Shown here piece by piece: positions 25,746 through 37,525 of a stretch of 64,000 bases of DNA (positions within the stretch are counted from its first letter, which is position 1; every line of letters starts with the position of its first letter). The notes below the pieces were generated by a model. The model worked only from the letters and a program-made list of their open reading frames with translations, did not search any database and was not told where the DNA came from. A program made the position numbers and the translations under genes. This DNA comes from Bugula neritina. Taxonomy: Eukaryota; Bryozoa; Gymnolaemata; Cheilostomatida; Bugulidae. Location of the stretch: positions 16,872,222 through 16,936,221 of the forward strand of contig OZ037766.1 in NCBI GenBank assembly GCA_964035545.1, read 5' to 3'.

Positions 25746-25810
25746 ATTATATCACCTACAAATTTGTTTCATAGCATGAAAACTTCTGCCACTCGTCAGG
25801 GTGATGTATA
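25746..25810 (-). ncRNA. Type I hammerhead ribozyme of a Penelope-like element
   Basis: On the minus strand the conserved core is complete. Stem I is AUCACC (from 25805) pairing with GGUGAU (from 25756). CUGACGA lies at 25799-25793. Stem II (25792-25771) has six pairs, GUGGCA with UGCUAU, including G-U wobbles. GAAA lies at 25770-25767. Stem III is ACA/UGU closed by four bases. The cleavage triplet is GUA, so self-cleavage is predicted between 25757 and 25756. It begins about 100 bases 3' of the endonuclease remnant on the same strand. Hammerheads are established in the terminal repeats of Penelope-like elements, where they process the retroelement RNA. Folding was done by eye. Confidence 0.82.
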
Positions 25811-25913
25811 AAAAATGAAACAACAGTATTGGGATATAAAAAATATGGATTTAAAATATAGAGCTAACGTATTAAAAGTGCAATAGGCATTATCATAAAA
25901 CAAAGCTCATGTA

Positions 25914-26414
25914 TTAGAACCGGTTCAAGTAAAATTTAGAGCTATGCCTGCACGTTGATGTTAGCTCAGATCTTTCATTTAATGTGCATAGGCTGGGTTT
26001 ACGTATAATGTAAAACTTCTTTAAAATACATGGCTCGCAATGTTTTGAGTTCGGGTTATAGCTGGGTGAATGGCTAATGATTTTCTATTTGATCGTGTAG
26101 TTGGTGCCTTTGTCTTTCACGTACCATAATATGTGCTTGCTTAACTCTGTGGAATTTTTGTATCTTTTGTGTTTAAAAGGGCAGGTATGGTTGTATAGGC
26201 ACTTTTTAAAGTCGGTTTCACATAATCCGATGTATGTGTTGGAGCTACTTGGTGATGTAACGGTGGCCTGGTAGATGATATTGGAAAGTAAGCACTTGCT
26301 ATTGAGTGAGCAGTTTGATTTCCTTTTACAGTTGCAGGTTCTCTTGGTGCTACTGGTGGTTGTTAGACAGCTTGCCGTTTGCGTAGTGTTTGTGTTACAA
26401 TCACCCACTTGCAC
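25914..26414 (-). pseudogene. Penelope-like retroelement, GIY-YIG endonuclease remnant
   Basis: The minus-strand frame has a cysteine cluster (CNCKRKSNC, then SLNSKC), IIYQATVTS, NTYIGLCETDFKK, FKHKRYKNSTELSKHI and KDKGTNYTIK. This is the order of the C-terminal GIY-YIG endonuclease of Penelope-like elements. A TAG at 26087-26085 stands where the family has a conserved tryptophan codon. The frame then stays open with the expected tail (SKHCEPC, CRHSSKFYLNRF) to TAA at 25916. The reverse transcriptase domain is absent upstream, so the copy is 5'-truncated as well as interrupted. It lies between exon 2 and exon 5 of the sulfotransferase pseudogene. Confidence 0.86.
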
Positions 26415-26610
26415 AACTTGTTGTTGTTAGTATTGTTGTTTACTATAACTTGTTTGTAACAACAGGATATTGCAACAAAAAGTACCGCTCCTTCATATTG
26501 TTTCATAATAATGTATGATTGTACACCACCTATATACAAATGGTTTAGTTTATAGAATAAAACAGTTTTATGTTATAACAGTACTGTTATAACAGTTTTA
26601 TGTTATACAG

Positions 26611-26615
<5 letters not shown>

Positions 26616-26642
<27 letters not shown>
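26616..26642. repeat. (TA)n tract
   Basis: Short TA tract directly left of the palindrome. It is preceded by an imperfect hairpin-like repeat of GTTATAACAGT near 26572-26600. Confidence 0.85.
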
Positions 26643-26646
<4 letters not shown>

Positions 26647-26685
26647 TAAGTATACGAGAAACATTGTTGATTTATTACTTTATTA

Positions 26686-26719
26686 CTGATATTTCGGGCA
26701 CCACTGTGCCCATCTTCAG
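26686..26719 (-). ncRNA. Hammerhead-like motif, copy 2
   Basis: On the minus strand: CUGAAGA, bulged U, GGGCAC/GUGCCC stem with AGUG loop, GAAA, UAUC, then AGUAAUAA that can pair with the upstream UUGCUACU (one mismatch, one wobble). The AUAU after GAA is self-complementary, which would suit a dimeric hammerhead with a minimal stem III. The bulged U is non-consensus. Confidence 0.5.
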
Positions 26720-26850
26720 AGTAGCAATGAATGGTCGAAATTCAAAAATTATCACGTTACAATAACGTACTGCCACTCTCTATTCTTTGTGTCATGCATA
26801 GTGGTTAACGTAACGTGATGATTTTTGAATTTCGACCATTCATTGCTACT

Positions 26851-26884
26851 CTGAAGATGGGCACAGTGGTGCCCGAAATATTAG
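26851..26884 (+). ncRNA. Hammerhead-like motif, copy 3
   Basis: This is the same motif on the opposite strand in the right arm of the palindrome. Its only change near the predicted cleavage site is UAUU in place of UAUC, still allowed by the NUH rule. Confidence 0.5.
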
Positions 26885-26958
26885 TAATAAAATAATAAAT
26901 CAACAATGTTTCTCATATACTTATTTATTATTAAATTACTAGCTCGTAAAGATATATT

Positions 26959-27078
<120 letters not shown>

Positions 27079-28061
27079 GTTGATTATAATCATATTACTT
27101 ACATGGAAATTAATGGAAGTATATAATATAGAATAAAGCTGAAGCTATTACACTTGACAATTTTGTCTCATATCACAACTTCCTTTTCCAGAATGCATTT
27201 CCAACGATACAGAAAATCAATGAATTTATGGGAACCAACAGAGGTGATGAACTAATCCATCAAATAGCTGCTGCCGCAGATATAGACAAAATGAGGAAAG
27301 GAAAAGCTAGCAGTATGGATGGTCTTGGAGAGAAGTTTGGAGTTGTGCATTCTTATAACTGCCCTGCAATAACAAGCACATTATATAGTTTAAAGTGCAT
27401 ATATTCGCTAATTTACTTAAATACTTTTAACAAATGTTTGTTTATATACTATTTCTTTTCAACTTTACTGCTTTGTTTTGCTATTTACAGTTCATAGATG
27501 CTAAAAAAGGAGTTGCGTCTGGAGTGTTCAGAAAAGGTTTGAACTGTATTTCAACGGTTTTTATTTCATTTGTCTAAAAAACAGCTTTTGTGATATACAA
27601 TATAGTTTTATCACTATGCATCTTAAATGTGAAAAGTTATAATTAAAAGCATTTTTTTAAATAATTTTAGAGCACACTTTTGCATAATCAACATTTGTTG
27701 ACAAACTGTTCGCTGCATGAAATAATTCAATTTGCCATTATCTTCATGATATTGAGTACACTTTCTCTGGTTCAAAAGAATATATGCATGCAAGTCTAAA
27801 TTTTTATTACCACATATATTTTATAATTTAATTATTCTTTAAATATGGGAGTATTTTATCTCTGCGAGGTTCGACTATCAACAAGTAGTATATACACAAT
27901 TTATTTCCTCAATTACGAAGTCAATATAAAACGGTAATGGTTGCCTTTTATTACTTTAATTTACAGGTAAGGTTGGAGATTGCTGCTGCAAAGAGCAGTT
28001 TGACAAGGTATTCAATGCATGGGCCGCAGGAAAAAATTTGCCTCCCTTTATTTATTCATAA

Positions 28062-29733
28062 TTACTGTAATCTTCAAACAAAGCTATTTGAGAAAATTAT
28101 AGACATTCAAACATTCTATGCAAAACTCCACAGAAAATAAACTAATGATGATCCTGTGAATATAAAGTAGTAATTAGTAATGACTTTTAAAAAGTTTTCT
28201 ATTTAGCAAGTTGTTTATTAGAGTGTGTAAAATGCTAAAAACAAATTTTTTTTCGCAACAAAAATTTATTTCTTGTAATACTAATTATACTTATGTAGGG
28301 TATGTTATATACGAACTATATTTAAAACATGCTGCATTTCTATATATAGAATAAAACTATTACAATATTCTTTTCTATGCACAAATATTTTTATAATATA
28401 ATATATTTGTCCAGTGTTACATGTTTATGAACTCAGTTGGTAATTCTGTGCTTTTGAAGATCTTTAGTGGAAAACGGATATCAAAGTTTGGCAATACACT
28501 AAAAATCTTTTATTTTCTTCTTATAGTCTTATATAAGTAGAATTCCAAGGAAAAATAGCGAAATGTCCTCTTGCGTAATCAAATATTTAATTTATCATTT
28601 TATTTCAGAGTACAATTTTAATCTCCTTTTAGAGCAAGATAAACTAAATAAAAAATATTAATATTAGATTAACAATTTAACTGTCAATTTTTAAAATAAA
28701 CCATAAATATCAACATTTGTGTGCTTTATCTGCACAAGGTTATGGTTGCAGTGCGTACAGTACAGCGCACACACATATACATGCACACACAAATATATAC
28801 ATGTTTATATAAAACCAGAATTTAGCAGACATTTTTGTTCAAATTGCACTATAAACTTTCTAAATAGTATTGTATTACTACCAGAGCCAGATGATGCAAG
28901 TACACCAAATAACTACAGCACTTTTGAAAGGATCATGTGCAGGTAATTGTCAAGGCGATCATTACTTGCACATGAAAAAGATTATATCATGAATATATAG
29001 TTGAAGTCTGTACTAGCCTTAAGACACTAGGTTAGACTCTAATGAACTAAAATTATTACCGCTTCTAGGCTTTAGATTGCCGGTTTGAATAAAATCAAGC
29101 AACAATGCGGCTGAAACTTTGCATGTGTACCACATGCTAGTGCAATTCAAATACTAATTATTAGCAAAGTTATTATATTTTATGTAAAATTACAAAAAGA
29201 CATATAATCAGGAAATTGCACAAATCTTAGAATAATATTTCGCCTTGTCTGAATTAATTATTGCAAAAATTTATAGGGTATGAAACATATAAATAACAGT
29301 ACAGAATTAAAGTGATAATCAAGCGCCATTTTTTAAACAATCAAATGATAAAATTTATATAAACTGACGGCACCTTCAGACAATACATTTAAAATTCCAT
29401 TTTAAACCTGCAGTGAAAGTTGGTGCCATTGTGGGTGCAGTGATCCTCATAAAGAATACCTACTACAAATGAACATGAAATCTAAGCTAACCAATATTCT
29501 AAGTATATTTATCGGTGATGTTCTCTTATACCTACAACTACAGGCTAGTTAACAATACACATAATGCCGGCAAAGCAGGTTTCCTTTAAAAATTATTAAA
29601 AACATTAAAAATATATTGGTAAACTGTTGCCAATAATCTATTCTTGAAGGCAACATATAAAATCTCCATAAAAGTTGCCAAGTGACTGATAGAATCAAAG
29701 CTAGGAATGATTAGGAGAAAATCTGCCAGTAAA
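28062..29733. other. Gene-free AT-rich stretch
   Basis: It lies between the pseudogene stop and the 3' end of PEX16. No exon-like frames were seen. A CA/TG patch lies near 28765-28800. Part of it should be the PEX16 3' UTR. Confidence 0.55.
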
Positions 29734-32700
29734 CTAAGAGTTCCAAGTGTAGAAATATGTTTTCTGCCATTCAGGAAGATACGCTACGATGGAACCTAAA
29801 ACAAAAGAAAAACACGACTTTATTTTATCAAATAATGCTGCTAGTGTAAAGATCTAAACATAGTTAGTAAAAATGACACGAGATTAGGCAAACATTTTCA
29901 TGTGAATTTTTGTAACTGGCGTAGAAAACTTCAGCTGTGTGTAAAAGAACTGCTGAAAAAGTGCGTTCGGTGCTATATCTTATGCAAAATCAAAGCAATG
30001 AATTAAACGGAAAAGTTGACCTAATTTCAGTCAATACTCAATACATTAGCAAATGATTCACATTTATTTTACTCTTAAGAATAATACTTTTAATGATATA
30101 ATTTTACTCAAATTAGCATGTTTAGGCAAGCATAATGAAATGATGGCAAGTTTACAGATGCTTACCAGCAATAAACCTGAGTCCAGGGATAGATTGAAAT
30201 ACTGACAGCAAGCGGAGCAATCGCTGCCTACAATTCAACATAAATTTATAAACCAGAACACCTAATGGTATGCCTGATAGCAGTTAAAGTATAAGACTTA
30301 ACTGACTGCCTATAGAGTAGTGGCAGCATGTAGTAGTGGCAGCACTAAATACTAATTAAACGAACACAAGTTGACATGAGCCAGTATAAAACTGTATCAG
30401 CCCACAAACCGTATCCTTACTGGTTAGAACACACTCAATCCTCAGCAGAGTTACTGCTAGACAAAAACATGAAAGAAATTTTAAAACCACTTCATCTTCA
30501 AAAAGGATATTTGCACTGCTTCGAGAGTTATCTTAAGTAAGCCAAGCAATTTAACAGTTTTTGGAACTCAAAATCAATTTGGATAATGATTACAGTGCAT
30601 AATAATACATTAAAACAAGTTGAAAACAATTTAATATTTTCATATAGCTAATAGTACATTTAACTAAAAGTTGAGTTTCACAGCTTCTTTTTTTGAAACT
30701 TAAACTTTGAAATATAACATCTACATAACAGCTATTTTTTGCATGAGCTCACACCATTTTAGGTTTATGTTGTTCTCATTTCGATTTATAATTATTGCTG
30801 CATAAAAAATGGCACTAAATTGAGCTCAACTAATTTTCGAATTTTTAATAAATCTTTAAAAAATCAAATAACTAGCTGGTAAAACTAAATCCAATAAAAT
30901 ATTTTTTGTTCATCAATCAATAAGAGGGCAAAATATGTATGTTGATTGTGTCAAATTTCACTTGTTTCTCAGTGCTTATAAAATTGAAAAGCAAATGTTT
31001 GAAAAAAATCAAATCTTCTGCTAATTTCATTGAAATTACAAAATGACTCTCAGCCAATGAATTAAAATGCTAGTCATGTGGTTGAAACTACTTTTTATTA
31101 ACAATATTGTTTGCACAGTGCAATTAGATATAATTATAGTTTTATTTATTATGCGAGAAAGAGTAGAATGGCTTACTTGGTGACCCGGTCATAACAGGGT
31201 GAACGCAGAAGATACATCCATAATATAAACTTTCTGCGTACCAGTTCTGAATTCTCCTTCTTGCTATATCTGTAGTGGGACTGTTTCAGTATACCCAGAC
31301 TGGAATATGATGCAGCAAATTAGAATGCATATTTGGCAAGCCAAATGTAGTGCAACATCAACTCCAAGTAAAAACATTTAACTTGCATGTATTTAAAAGT
31401 GTGAGACGTCAATGTTCAGCCAGTCTACAAAACTACCCACCTTTCGCTACCAATAACAAGACCTTAGTAAAAACAATTGAGCTCAACAAGATTTCAAAAC
31501 CGTTTTAAGGAAAAAACCATTTGATCTATCCACTTTCAACCACCAGAAATTATAAAGTTTCAAAACAAAAATATGTAATTTATGCATCAAACTTACCTAG
31601 CAAGGTCTGTTATTATTGAAGCTATCCACGGTTTCCATGATTCTGCACCAAAACAAGCTTCTGTACCCACTAATAGAACTTAAGATGAGGAAAAGTATGA
31701 GATGAGAACTGAATGCAAAACTCACATGCATTTAGCATTATAATTTTTCATAGACATATAAGCTAATAGAATGTCAACTGTTGTTGACATTCTAAAGTCA
31801 TCATTATACTTAATTAACGGGTTATCTAACTTTAACACATGAAGTTGGTGGGACTACTCCCAGGGATAAGATAACTGAACACAATACTAACTAATCTACT
31901 AGAGTAATAGCACACAACTCAACAAGGATACAATGTATCAGCGGCTGTAAGTTATGTAGAGCCTCGCCCACCATCTGTCCCTTATCTAGCACAGTTTTGC
32001 CAACACTGACAGGGGCACTCGCCACACCTTGCCAGGATCCTGAAATATTTAGCAAGTTTTTGTTTAGTTTACACATTGACTCTCTATATCAATACAATTG
32101 ACATTATAAGTCATTTGATAGCATTTCAATATTGGTTTTGAAAAAGCATAACACGATATGAAATACAGATGCATTGTTAAATTTAATACGTGTAAAATAT
32201 ACTATTTGCACAGCCTCATTTAATGTCATTAAATTATTAAAATCAAACAAAAAAGAAGAGTATAGAAAAACAGAAATCTTGTTCTACCCATTTATCTGCT
32301 TATAAATGTTTGATGCCGTCACAAACAAAAAATCAGAATAAGCAAAAGGAGAAACTCAGCTGTTACACAACTATCAGGACTTACCCGTGTTAACAGACTT
32401 GATTTGTCGGCCAGAATGAGGCAATGTGTAATAGGTTTGATTATTAGAAGACTGGGAGTCGTCTGTCCTTTCTTCCACGCCATCCATGTGGATAGCTTTA
32501 CGGTTAAGTCTGTTTATTAGGGGAAAATATCTCAGACCTGACTTGTATTTAAGTTGTAGAACAAACCTGCCAATGGTTCTGAAAAAAGAGCAACCAAAAG
32601 CAACTCAGATAAGAATGATTTTGGTATTAAATGTAATGTGAACTGCCAATGTAAAAAACAATAATTCAACAACACAATAATACAAAAACTAAAAGTATTA

Positions 32701-33790
32701 ACTATGTTGAGGAATTTTATATAAACCCAAATAGCCCAGAAAAGAGAAAAATCCTTGAAAATGCAGAGCACTTACTTCAGCAGTTCAACACAGAATATAA
32801 GTATCCATTTAATATTGGGGTCAGCGTATCGCCTGGCAGCAATTTCTATAAATACTTCAACAGCTTCTAAGCAGGACAGTGCGATCTTCAGTCTCCTGGC
32901 ACCAGTTCCCTACGAAACCACCATGACAATGAGTATACATGTTTCCCAACAAAGTCCTCAAAACCATACATATATTTTTTTCACAATGACAAGATCAGAG
33001 AAAAATGAATTTAGATAAACAGTACTTTAACAAAATATATTAACTCTTTTACAATTTGCTGTTGGGGATTATAAAAAGCAGTAATAACCCCAAACCTGCA
33101 GAGTGTGCGAGCCATGCCGTTTACGGAGCATATAGTCATTGAAGAGCGTAAATAAACTTGATGAAGAATACATCAACTCAGCTATTACAGTGGAATGTGA
33201 CTTGGAAATTCGACCAGCCACCAAATAGGAGAGTGTTTTCATCCATGATTCTACCTGTAACACATACTACTTTTTGCCAGTGTCTGACAGTTTTAGCAAT
33301 GAACGCCAAATACCTTAAAGATGCCGCACAAACACAAACTCTGTGCTAATACTCTGCAAATATAACTTTTGAAAAAAATCAAGTGGATATAGACAAAAAC
33401 CCCAATGACTTATTTTTACACATGAACATTAAAATGAAGTACAGGCATATTTAAATGATCTAAAATTTGCCATATGACCACAGTTTATGGCAATTTACTG
33501 AAAGAAATTATTTGATAGTTTAGGCTACATGCAAAAAATTATTATGAGATAATGAAGCAAAACAATTTTAAAACACAAACTACAAGAATATGTGAGAGAT
33601 GAATGCAGCTAAGAATTCAATTGAAAAGTAAATAATTATTAACACCAATAGTCCATCTATGTTACCTGAATCAAGTATACATTGAGACTAAGGAAATACT
33701 CACTGCAGTTACCAACTCCACATTGTTGCTCAAATAGTCAACATATCGTTTCAATGCGTTATCCACACTCTTCTTTATAGCTTCACTCAT
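29734..33790 (-). CDS. PEX16: Peroxisomal membrane protein PEX16, 9 exons, intact
   Basis: Exons: 33790-33704, 33254-33096, 32909-32776, 32578-32385, 32039-31932, 31678-31597, 31299-31177, 30227-30166, 29795-29734. All junctions are GT/AG with matching phases and give 336 residues, the same length as the human protein. PEX16 acts early in peroxisome biogenesis as a membrane receptor that helps recruit PEX3 and other membrane proteins. Diagnostic segments: LSYLVAGRISKSH and NDYMLRK (residues 37-73), LSCLEAVEVFIEIAARRY, ESWKPWIASIITDL, RRKFILWMYLLRSPCYDR and the C-terminal YLPEWQKTYFYTWNS. The linker encoded by exon 4 is the variable part. The start is the only ATG giving the family's N-terminal helix. 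No frame damage is seen. Confidence 0.96.
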
Positions 33791-34529
33791 CTTTAATGTG
33801 GAGGATTTCTATAAAATTACACATTATATAGTCACTACTGAGCATTCAATAACAAATGTAAATTCAACTGAAATAATATCCCAGCTATAACTATAACTAG
33901 ATGCCTTTAAATAGTGTTAAACTTTTATTACGTCTAAATAATTTTTTCACCATGTCAGCCCAGACACAATTTACATCACCAATATCAAATATAATAAATT
34001 ACACTAATCTGTTACATCAAATTAAGTCTGCTGACAAGCTGAAACACTTTATAATTTGAGAAAAGCAGCTGCAAGTAGAAGCTCCAAATTTGAATATTTT
34101 ACATTACAGCACTTGCTAAGTAGATTGCTACAATATTATATTGTAAGCTGTAAATTTGTCAGCTAATGAGACACCACCTTATGTCATTTTATGACTTAAA
34201 AATCATTATGCAGGTTCTTTAACCCGCAGCGTTGTTATACATATATAAAACAATTACTAAATCACAATTGCAACTAAACAGTATTTCAAGTACCACAAGT
34301 ACCGAAATTCATGTTGAATACACAAGTTGTGATTTATTAGCAAGGTCTTTGTGAGTCCAGCAACCATCTAAAATTTTTTGAAGTAATTCAAATAAACTAC
34401 TCTAAACTCAGATGCAGTAATGAGTTTAGAAAAAGCATATGTTCTTAATGAGAAGTGTCCCAATTTAAAAGTTATGTCGAGGCGATAATTTTAACCATCA
34501 CACCGAACAAAAACTTAGAGATAATTAAT
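33791..34529. other. Gap between PEX16 start and LTR-element relic
   Basis: Upstream of PEX16, so it should contain that gene's promoter and 5' UTR. No TATA box, repeat or exon is obvious. Confidence 0.5.
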
Positions 34530-35292
34530 TAACCTAGGAGGTTGGAATTTCTACTTTGCAGCATCCAAGCAACTCAGTTGATACTGAGTCTTTTTCTAAA
34601 ACTAGGGTGGCGTCTCTTAATATTGTAAAAAATAAATAGCTAATTTTTTCACAGTTATTTTGAAAACACTGTCTGATTTTATGTGAGCTTTCACAGCTTG
34701 TGCAGTTCGTAATTGTATTTATAGAATGTTTATTTGTATTGGTATACATTATTTCGAGGATTTTTAGTTGCAGTTGGGTGATAGATAACACAATGGTTAA
34801 ACTACAATGGTTTTTTTTTAGCTCCCATTGCACTCATTACACAATGTAATGTTTAATCAGCATCGGGAAGTTGGTGTAGTTCTACACTAAGCTGCTTGTC
34901 CTTCATGCCAGTTAAAAGTCCATATTCTAAATTACAGTGTTTTGATCTCCTAATTCACATTTGTTTACAAGGAAATTTAAATAACATATGTATTCCTCAT
35001 TTGTTTCGTTGGGAAGCTGAGCTCTTGAATTAAATTTTACCATAGAGTGTGTTAGATTTGATTTCGGCTGAAAGTAGTCTAAAGCTTTCACCACATTAGC
35101 ACATGTACATTTCACTTCAGATGGCAGCCACTTGAATCTCTTCTCTATAGTGTACAGTATGAGTTATATTTGGTATTCTTCCGACTCAGCACTAGCTTTT
35201 GACATTCAATGAAATATTTCATACATTTTCCTCTATTCGGGCCACATTTCAGGATGGGAAAAGTCAAAGTTCTGAAATGACTGCAGAGCCAT
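34530..35292 (-). pseudogene. Gag relic of a Gypsy-like LTR retrotransposon
   Basis: On the minus strand an ATG at 35292 opens a gag-like N-terminus (FQNFDFSHPEMWPE) that soon meets stops. Further pieces in shifted frames are KSNLTHSMVKFNSR with NETNEEYICYLNFL, then a RLLTG-like segment, then a zinc knuckle CTSCESSHKIRQC (CX2CX3HX4C). The order and spacing fit a Ty3/Gypsy capsid-nucleocapsid protein with several frameshifts and stops. No protease, reverse transcriptase or integrase follows, so the element is truncated as well as mutated. The matching PBS and LTR lie just upstream on the same strand. Confidence 0.75.
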
Positions 35293-35383
35293 ACTGCATT
35301 AGTTGGTCTGTCGTCAATATCCAGCTAATTTATTTGAATTGTGATTAAACTCTCCAGCTATAAATTGTCCACGTTTGCTTATA

Positions 35384-35401
35384 GTCTTTACTCTGACACC
35401 A
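35384..35401 (-). other. Primer binding site of the LTR element
   Basis: On the minus strand TGGTGTCAGAGTAAAGAC follows the LTR. TGG complements a tRNA CCA end and TGGTGTCAGAG is a common Gypsy-type start. The priming tRNA is not assigned. Confidence 0.6.
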
Positions 35402-35565
35402 CGTCTTAATGGCTTGATTTGTTCCTATTAATTTGTAGGTGTTTATCAAAATGTGGATCATTTACTGGCTTATTAGGTTGAATGTTTATCATACAAAACA
35501 CAGTATTTATATAGATACAATAAGTGAGAGGAGCTTATAATATAAGCAAATATCATATTATGACA
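35402..35565 (-). mobile_element. 5' LTR of the Gypsy-like element
   Basis: About 164 bp read on the minus strand starts TGTCATAATATG and contains a TATA-like box (CTATATAAATACTG). It ends near AAGACG next to the primer binding site. The family is defined by its similarity to the solo LTR at 17200-17360. The 3' boundary lacks a clean CA and may be mutated. Confidence 0.7.
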
Positions 35566-37525
35566 TATTATAGTGGTAATGCAAGCGTGGTTGGTAATAG
35601 TACCATACTCATAGTGACATTCATATTAATACTCGTAGTTATACTATTACCAATACTAAAAGTGAAATCAAACTGAATACTCAATATTGTACTTAAACTT
35701 AATGCTTAAATTTATCACTTTTACTTCAACTATGTTTATACTTTATAACAATTACAATGAGTGAGTTACTCACTAGCACCATCACTCATAGTGACTGAAT
35801 ATGGCAACTAAATATAGCAACATAATTATGATTTATACTTATATTAATATTATAGTAGTACATAATTACTTACTTAAAAAACTTAAACACATAATAAATA
35901 ACCATAATGTAAATGATAATCGATAAATTAACAATTACTATTAGTCAATGGAAACGTTATACCTACTAGCTATTAACTATTGTGATTTCCATAATAACCG
36001 TGATTGAAATTTTGATTCTAATTTAAAACCGGTTACAAACTAAAACTATGAACTTAAAGTTCATTTTGCAGTTTCACTTTGATAACAATTTGAGTTTAAG
36101 TTTTACTTTTAGTTGAAAGTTGTCATGCTTACTGAGAATACCATCAGGTCAACATTGGTGTTATTTATTTCATTTGTGATTTACCGCCATTACAAATATG
36201 ATACTTTTACTCGCACTGATACCCAACAGTCACCATGAGTATCGTGTATCAGTACGATTATCACGCCCACAATGATGCTGACAGTAAACGTGACTGTGAG
36301 TGAGTGTAACTAATAACTGTATTACTGCATGAGATGGAGTTGAATTTTACGTTTAACTTTATATGTAAAACAAGAAGGATATTTATTTATTAGTATTAAT
36401 ATTACGTTACTGGTACATGAAATTGGTGATCATGACACACAATTTTTCAACATCTACAAGTAAATTTAATTGTATTTGTAGTGGCTTCGGTAACTGAAAT
36501 AACTATTTTCAATTCTCATGACACAGGTAAAATAATTATACTCGTTGATTTAGACTGTAAACTGAAACTTATTAGGTCTAAATAGGAAGGTATGCTGTAC
36601 AGCCTCGCGAGGTTGAAATGCAGCCTTTGTCACAAAATATTTTTACAGCGTGCCCTCTTGAACCGTTAAAGTATGAGCTCTAAGCATACATTTTTACTTT
36701 TTTTATTATTTATATAAAGACAGCGTGTAAAAACAGATCATTGCTTTTGCATTTCAAGAAAGTTTCATTGTAAACTTAAAGATGTAGAACAATAAATTTT
36801 ATAAACCACCAATAACCGATAACTTATATATAATTAGTACTCCATGTAAATACTAATGATAATCAGTTACATATAGCAATGAGTTATAATTAAAGTAAGT
36901 ATATTATTTTAATACAGACGCTTACGGCTTATACTGATACTTTAACAATAACTTTTAGTTTTAGTTTTACTTTATAATTAATATTATTTATTTATATTAA
37001 TTATAATATTATAACTAATAGTAATACTAATAGTAATAGTAATACTAATACTATAAGTATAACTATAAGTATATGACTATAAGTTTATTTACTTTTAGTT
37101 TTACAATTTGAATTACTTTTACTTTTAGTATAACTATGAGTACCTATCCGTATATTTTTTAGTTTTACTTGAAAATTTCAAGTTAGTCGAATACTATCGC
37201 TATCACTCAGTATCAGTATGAGTAGCACTATCACTATGATATTGAGACTAAGTCTGTATGTATCTGTATGAAGTAGATCCTGCAGCGGATTCCGTAGGAT
37301 CATCGTGCAAGCCTCAGAGATCAACGAGTTACTATAAGTATAATAGTAATAGAAAAAAAAAAATTTTTTTTAACTTTTTGTTAATGTATAAAGCAAAATA
37401 AAATGTATTGATGTATTGTAAGTATAACAATCTGAATCACAATGTGAATGACATTAGGTTCAACTATAATAATATAAAATTAAATGCTATATTTAATAAT
37501 TATTATTGTTATTATTATTATTGGT
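35566..37525. repeat. Degenerate TA(G/T)TA-type low-complexity tract
   Basis: The stretch is built largely from short words such as TAGTATTAC, ACTATAAGTA, TTTTAGTTTTAC and (ATT)n with no reading frame. Clearest blocks are 36960-37150 and 37495-37525. It forms the left flank of the LINE at 37526 and looks like a decayed, expanded microsatellite. Confidence 0.7.

Larger units (their letters stand above)
26643..26936. repeat. 300-bp palindrome of two inverted Penelope-type terminal repeats
   Basis: The left arm (about 26643-26760) and right arm (about 26803-26936) are reverse complements over roughly 120 bases with few mismatches, separated by about 45 unique bases. Each arm carries one hammerhead-like motif: minus strand at 26719-26686, plus strand at 26851-26884. 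The outer end of the right arm continues into TACTAGCTCGTAAAGATAT, as at 19193, and then a TA tract. The arrangement is two oppositely oriented terminal repeats. Confidence 0.85.
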
